A stretch of 7,414 nucleotides of DNA from Burkholderiales bacterium. GTDB taxonomy: Bacteria; Pseudomonadota; Gammaproteobacteria; Burkholderiales; Burkholderiaceae_D. The notes under the pieces were generated by a model, which was not told where the DNA came from, searched no databases, and worked only from the letters and a program-made list of their open reading frames with translations. This document shows positions 6,015 through 7,414 of the stretch, piece after piece. The stretch lies in the NCBI GenBank assembly GCA_005800405.1, contig SYFN01000228.1, positions 1-7,414 of the forward strand. Direction: 5' to 3'. The position numbers and the translations under genes are program-made. Every line of letters begins with the position of its first letter. The stretch's first letter is position 1.

Positions 6015-6861
6015 ATATCTCTCCGAACTTCCAGCCCTGCAGCAAAACAAGAGATGTGCCTGCCCCCCACACGAGCTAAAAGGAACAAGCAGACCCCGGC
6101 GACATTCCGCTGGCAGATACCCACGCATGGCGGGGCTGATGGTCTTCCTATCCTGTGCCTCCATGCAAGCAGTACGAGCAGAACCCGTCTATCCGGGCGT
6201 CGGTCGTCATGCCACAGCCAGAGAAATTCAGGCGTGGGATATCGATGTGCGATCTGATTTCAAAGGTCTTCCCAAAGGTGCGGGGACGGTGCTGCAGGGG
6301 CAACAGGTCTGGGATGCGAAGTGCGCGGCCTGCCATGGCACCTTCGGCGAGCTGACGCAAATGTCTGCCCCCATCGTAGGCGGCACAACGACGGAAGATG
6401 TCCGGCTTGGAAAAGTCGCTGCCTTGTCCAATCCGAATACAGTACTCCGATCGGCAATCATGAAAGTACCCACCCTGAGTACCTTGTGGGATTACCTGTA
6501 CCGCGCAATGCCCTGGAATGCACCCAAATCCATGTCAGTCGATGAGACTTACGCAGTCACTGCCTATATTTTGAATTTGGCTGAGATTGTGCCCGACGAT
6601 TTTCGATTGTCCGACCAGAATATCAAAGAGATTCAAGAGCGCATGCCAAACCGATACGGCATGACACGTGAGCACGGTCTTTCCACGGCCAAAGGTCGAC
6701 CGGATGTGACTAGTACCGACTGCATCAAAAATTGTGCAGACAAGAACGCCACTGTCCGGGCGACTATTTCCGTAGGTGCACTGAATTCACACGGTGACCT
6801 GTCTGCGCAGAACCGCAGCTTTGGGCCCGTGCGCGGACTGCCAACTGCAAAAAAACAATAA
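5998..6861 (+). CDS. soxD: Sulfane dehydrogenase c-type cytochrome subunit SoxD (monohaem form)
   Basis: A 287-residue periplasmic cytochrome c that takes electrons from the SoxC molybdenum centre. After a signal segment (MAGLMVFLSCASMQAVRA, 44-61) the mature part shows the SoxD signature: GVGRHATAREIQAWDIDVRSDF (67-88, GxGRxAT and AWDIDVR), GQQVWDAKCAACHGTFGE (101-118) with the single haem site Cys109-x2-Cys112-His113, VGGT (127-130), LWDYLYRAMPWNAPKS (163-178) with Met171 as likely axial ligand, and VDETYAVTAYILNL (181-194). A C-terminal tail has a cysteine pair (Cys242, Cys246) and SFGPVRG (274-280). No second CxxCH exists, so this is shorter than the dihaem SoxD of Paracoccus. With the 5998 start, 43 polar residues precede the hydrophobic core, which is unusual. 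Starting at 6127 would leave almost no positive n-region and has no ribosome site. Confidence 0.93.
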   Translation: MFRRIKYLSELPALQQNKRCACPPHELKGTSRPRRHSAGRYPRMAGLMVFLSCASMQAVRAEPVYPGVGRHATAREIQAWDIDVRSDFKGLPKGAGTVLQGQQVWDAKCAACHGTFGELTQMSAPIVGGTTTEDVRLGKVAALSNPNTVLRSAIMKVPTLSTLWDYLYRAMPWNAPKSMSVDETYAVTAYILNLAEIVPDDFRLSDQNIKEIQERMPNRYGMTREHGLSTAKGRPDVTSTDCIKNCADKNATVRATISVGALNSHGDLSAQNRSFGPVRGLPTAKKQ

Positions 6862-6927
6862 AGCTTGGTCCCGCCGCAAAGCTACGCTAACGCGACAGTG
6901 CCGCCAATTTTTATCGCCAAGAAAATG

Positions 6928-7036
6928 TTGCCAGGCAGACGCTGAATAAATCCACGTGTTGTGGCAAGCCAGCGGCGCTGGGCGACGCGAAAGCCCGCAA
7001 AATCAAGGGCTTGATGTCATTGATCTTGCCACCAAC
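6928..7036. repeat. Clustered nested inverted repeats with alternative pairing
   Basis: Outer arms: GTTGTGGCAAG (6958-6968) and CTTGCCACCAAC (7025-7036), complementary except for one bulged base. Between them are two inner hairpins: CCAGCG-G-CGCTGG (6969-6981) and AAGCCC (6991-6996) with GGGCTT (7007-7012), loop ten bases. ATCAA (7002-7006) and TTGAT (7011-7015) offer a competing small hairpin. In addition TTGCCA at 6928-6933 can pair with the same TGGCAA (6962-6967) that forms the outer stem, so two folds are mutually exclusive. The plan resembles a three-way-junction RNA or a recombination/IS-end structure. I do not recognise it as a known RNA family or an attC site. Confidence 0.5.
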
Positions 7037-7291
7037 GTTTCTGGATCTATGTAATCAGCGCTGCCCTGGCTGCTAACTTCCCTCATTCTCGCTTCGCCAA
7101 ACCAAGCTGATTTTCTCTGAAATCGGCCGTTGTTTTATAGCGCCATCATTCCGCATACCGCTATGAGACATAGTGCGTGTCTACGAGCTTGCACAAGTGA
7201 CGCCGCCCCTCTATTTCCCACTCTGGGTAATCCCGCCACCGCCGCTCTGCGCGTTGAATCGATATTCGCAAAACAGTAGTGTCCCAACGTT

Positions 7292-7320
7292 TTGACATGA
7301 GGACGTCGTAAGTTGATGAT
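7292..7320 (+). promoter_or_regulatory. Candidate sigma70 promoter reading out of the window
   Basis: TTGACA (7292-7297), a perfect -35 hexamer, is followed after exactly 17 bases by GATGAT (7315-7320), which matches four of six -10 positions. Transcription would start near 7327 and run rightward past the window edge. The downstream hairpin at 7385-7406 would lie in its leader. No gene start is visible in the remaining bases, so the target is unknown. Confidence 0.35.
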
Positions 7321-7384
7321 TTACCTTGGATTTTTGGCTTTTCAGTCTGGTCTCGATTTGAACGTCGACACCATGCTTTATTGT

Positions 7385-7406
7385 CCCTTGCGCACATACG
7401 CAAAGG
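7385..7406. repeat. Hairpin at the right edge
   Basis: CCCTTGCG (7385-7392) and CGCAAAGG (7399-7406) flank a 6-base loop. Seven of eight positions pair on the plus strand. On the minus strand the eighth becomes a G-U pair, so the stem is continuous. No T-run follows on either strand within the window. It may belong to the leader of a gene to the right. Confidence 0.35.
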
Positions 7407-7414
7407 ATCGCCAT

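Larger units (their letters stand above)
6862..7414. other. 553-base stretch with no convincing gene
   Basis: No frame on either strand gives a recognisable protein. The longest open frames (7161-7403 and 7211-7414, both minus, overlapping each other) lack a ribosome site and look random; the first uses TTG as its start. AGCTT (6862-6866) and AAGCT (6879-6883) form a weak hairpin after the soxD stop, with no T-run; ATTTTTAT occurs at 6908-6915 without a stem directly before it, so a terminator is not established. The stretch also holds a nested inverted-repeat element (6928-7036), CTATG-AGA-CATAG (about 7161-7173), a candidate promoter (7292-7320) and a hairpin at the right edge (7385-7406). 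It could be the scar of a lost mobile element, an RNA gene, or upstream DNA of a gene beyond the window. Confidence 0.5.

Noticed and set aside
6955..7040. Integron attC site
   Set aside because: The folded arms lack the expected RYYYAAC and GTTRRRY ends in the right arrangement, and no integrase or cassette genes are present.
7161..7403. Minus-strand frame of 80 codons as a small gene
   Set aside because: It has a TTG start, no ribosome site, no recognisable motif, and an equally open overlapping frame on the same strand.

Overview
The window looks like a piece of proteobacterial chromosome of moderately high GC, most likely beta- or gammaproteobacterial. The serine hydroxymethyltransferase N-terminus and the SoxC/SoxD pair are both of the proteobacterial type. 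A species cannot be named from the sequence alone. Gene density is ordinary, and I see no intact mobile element, CRISPR array, rRNA or tRNA.

Layout. (1) Bases 1-207, minus strand: the first 69 codons of glyA, running off the left edge. (2) 208-601: a 394-base gene-free spacer that holds the glyA leader, a perfect 17-bp inverted repeat, a long nested GC-rich stem and a 14-bp palindrome. (3) 602-2589: two divergently oriented NAD(P)H oxidoreductases, a medium-chain reductase of the CurA/prostaglandin-reductase type (minus) and a short-chain dehydrogenase/reductase (plus). Their 218-base shared upstream region contains a candidate operator. (4) 2687-3515, minus: a MAPEG-family membrane protein and a secreted surface-adhesin-E-like protein. 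(5) 3732-6861, plus: a tightly spaced set of an exported COG4798-type putative methyltransferase, soxC and soxD. (6) 6862-7414: 553 bases with no convincing gene, but with a clustered, nested inverted-repeat element and a good candidate promoter reading rightward out of the window.

The metabolic core is soxCD, which encodes sulfane dehydrogenase. This periplasmic molybdenum/c-type cytochrome enzyme oxidises sulfane sulfur bound to SoxYZ during thiosulfate oxidation. SoxC carries a Tat-type twin-arginine signal and the molybdenum-ligand cysteine. SoxD carries one CxxCH haem site and overlaps soxC by 17 bases, so the two are probably translationally coupled. The partners SoxXA, SoxYZ and SoxB are not in the window. 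Either they lie to the right or elsewhere, or soxCD stands apart from them. The oxidoreductase, MAPEG and adhesin-E genes have no evident link to sulfur oxidation.

I do not see a clear new multi-gene system. The points most worth a second look are the detached soxCD module with its exported methyltransferase neighbour, the monohaem short SoxD with an unusual N-terminus, and the two structured non-coding stretches (461-525 and 6928-7036).
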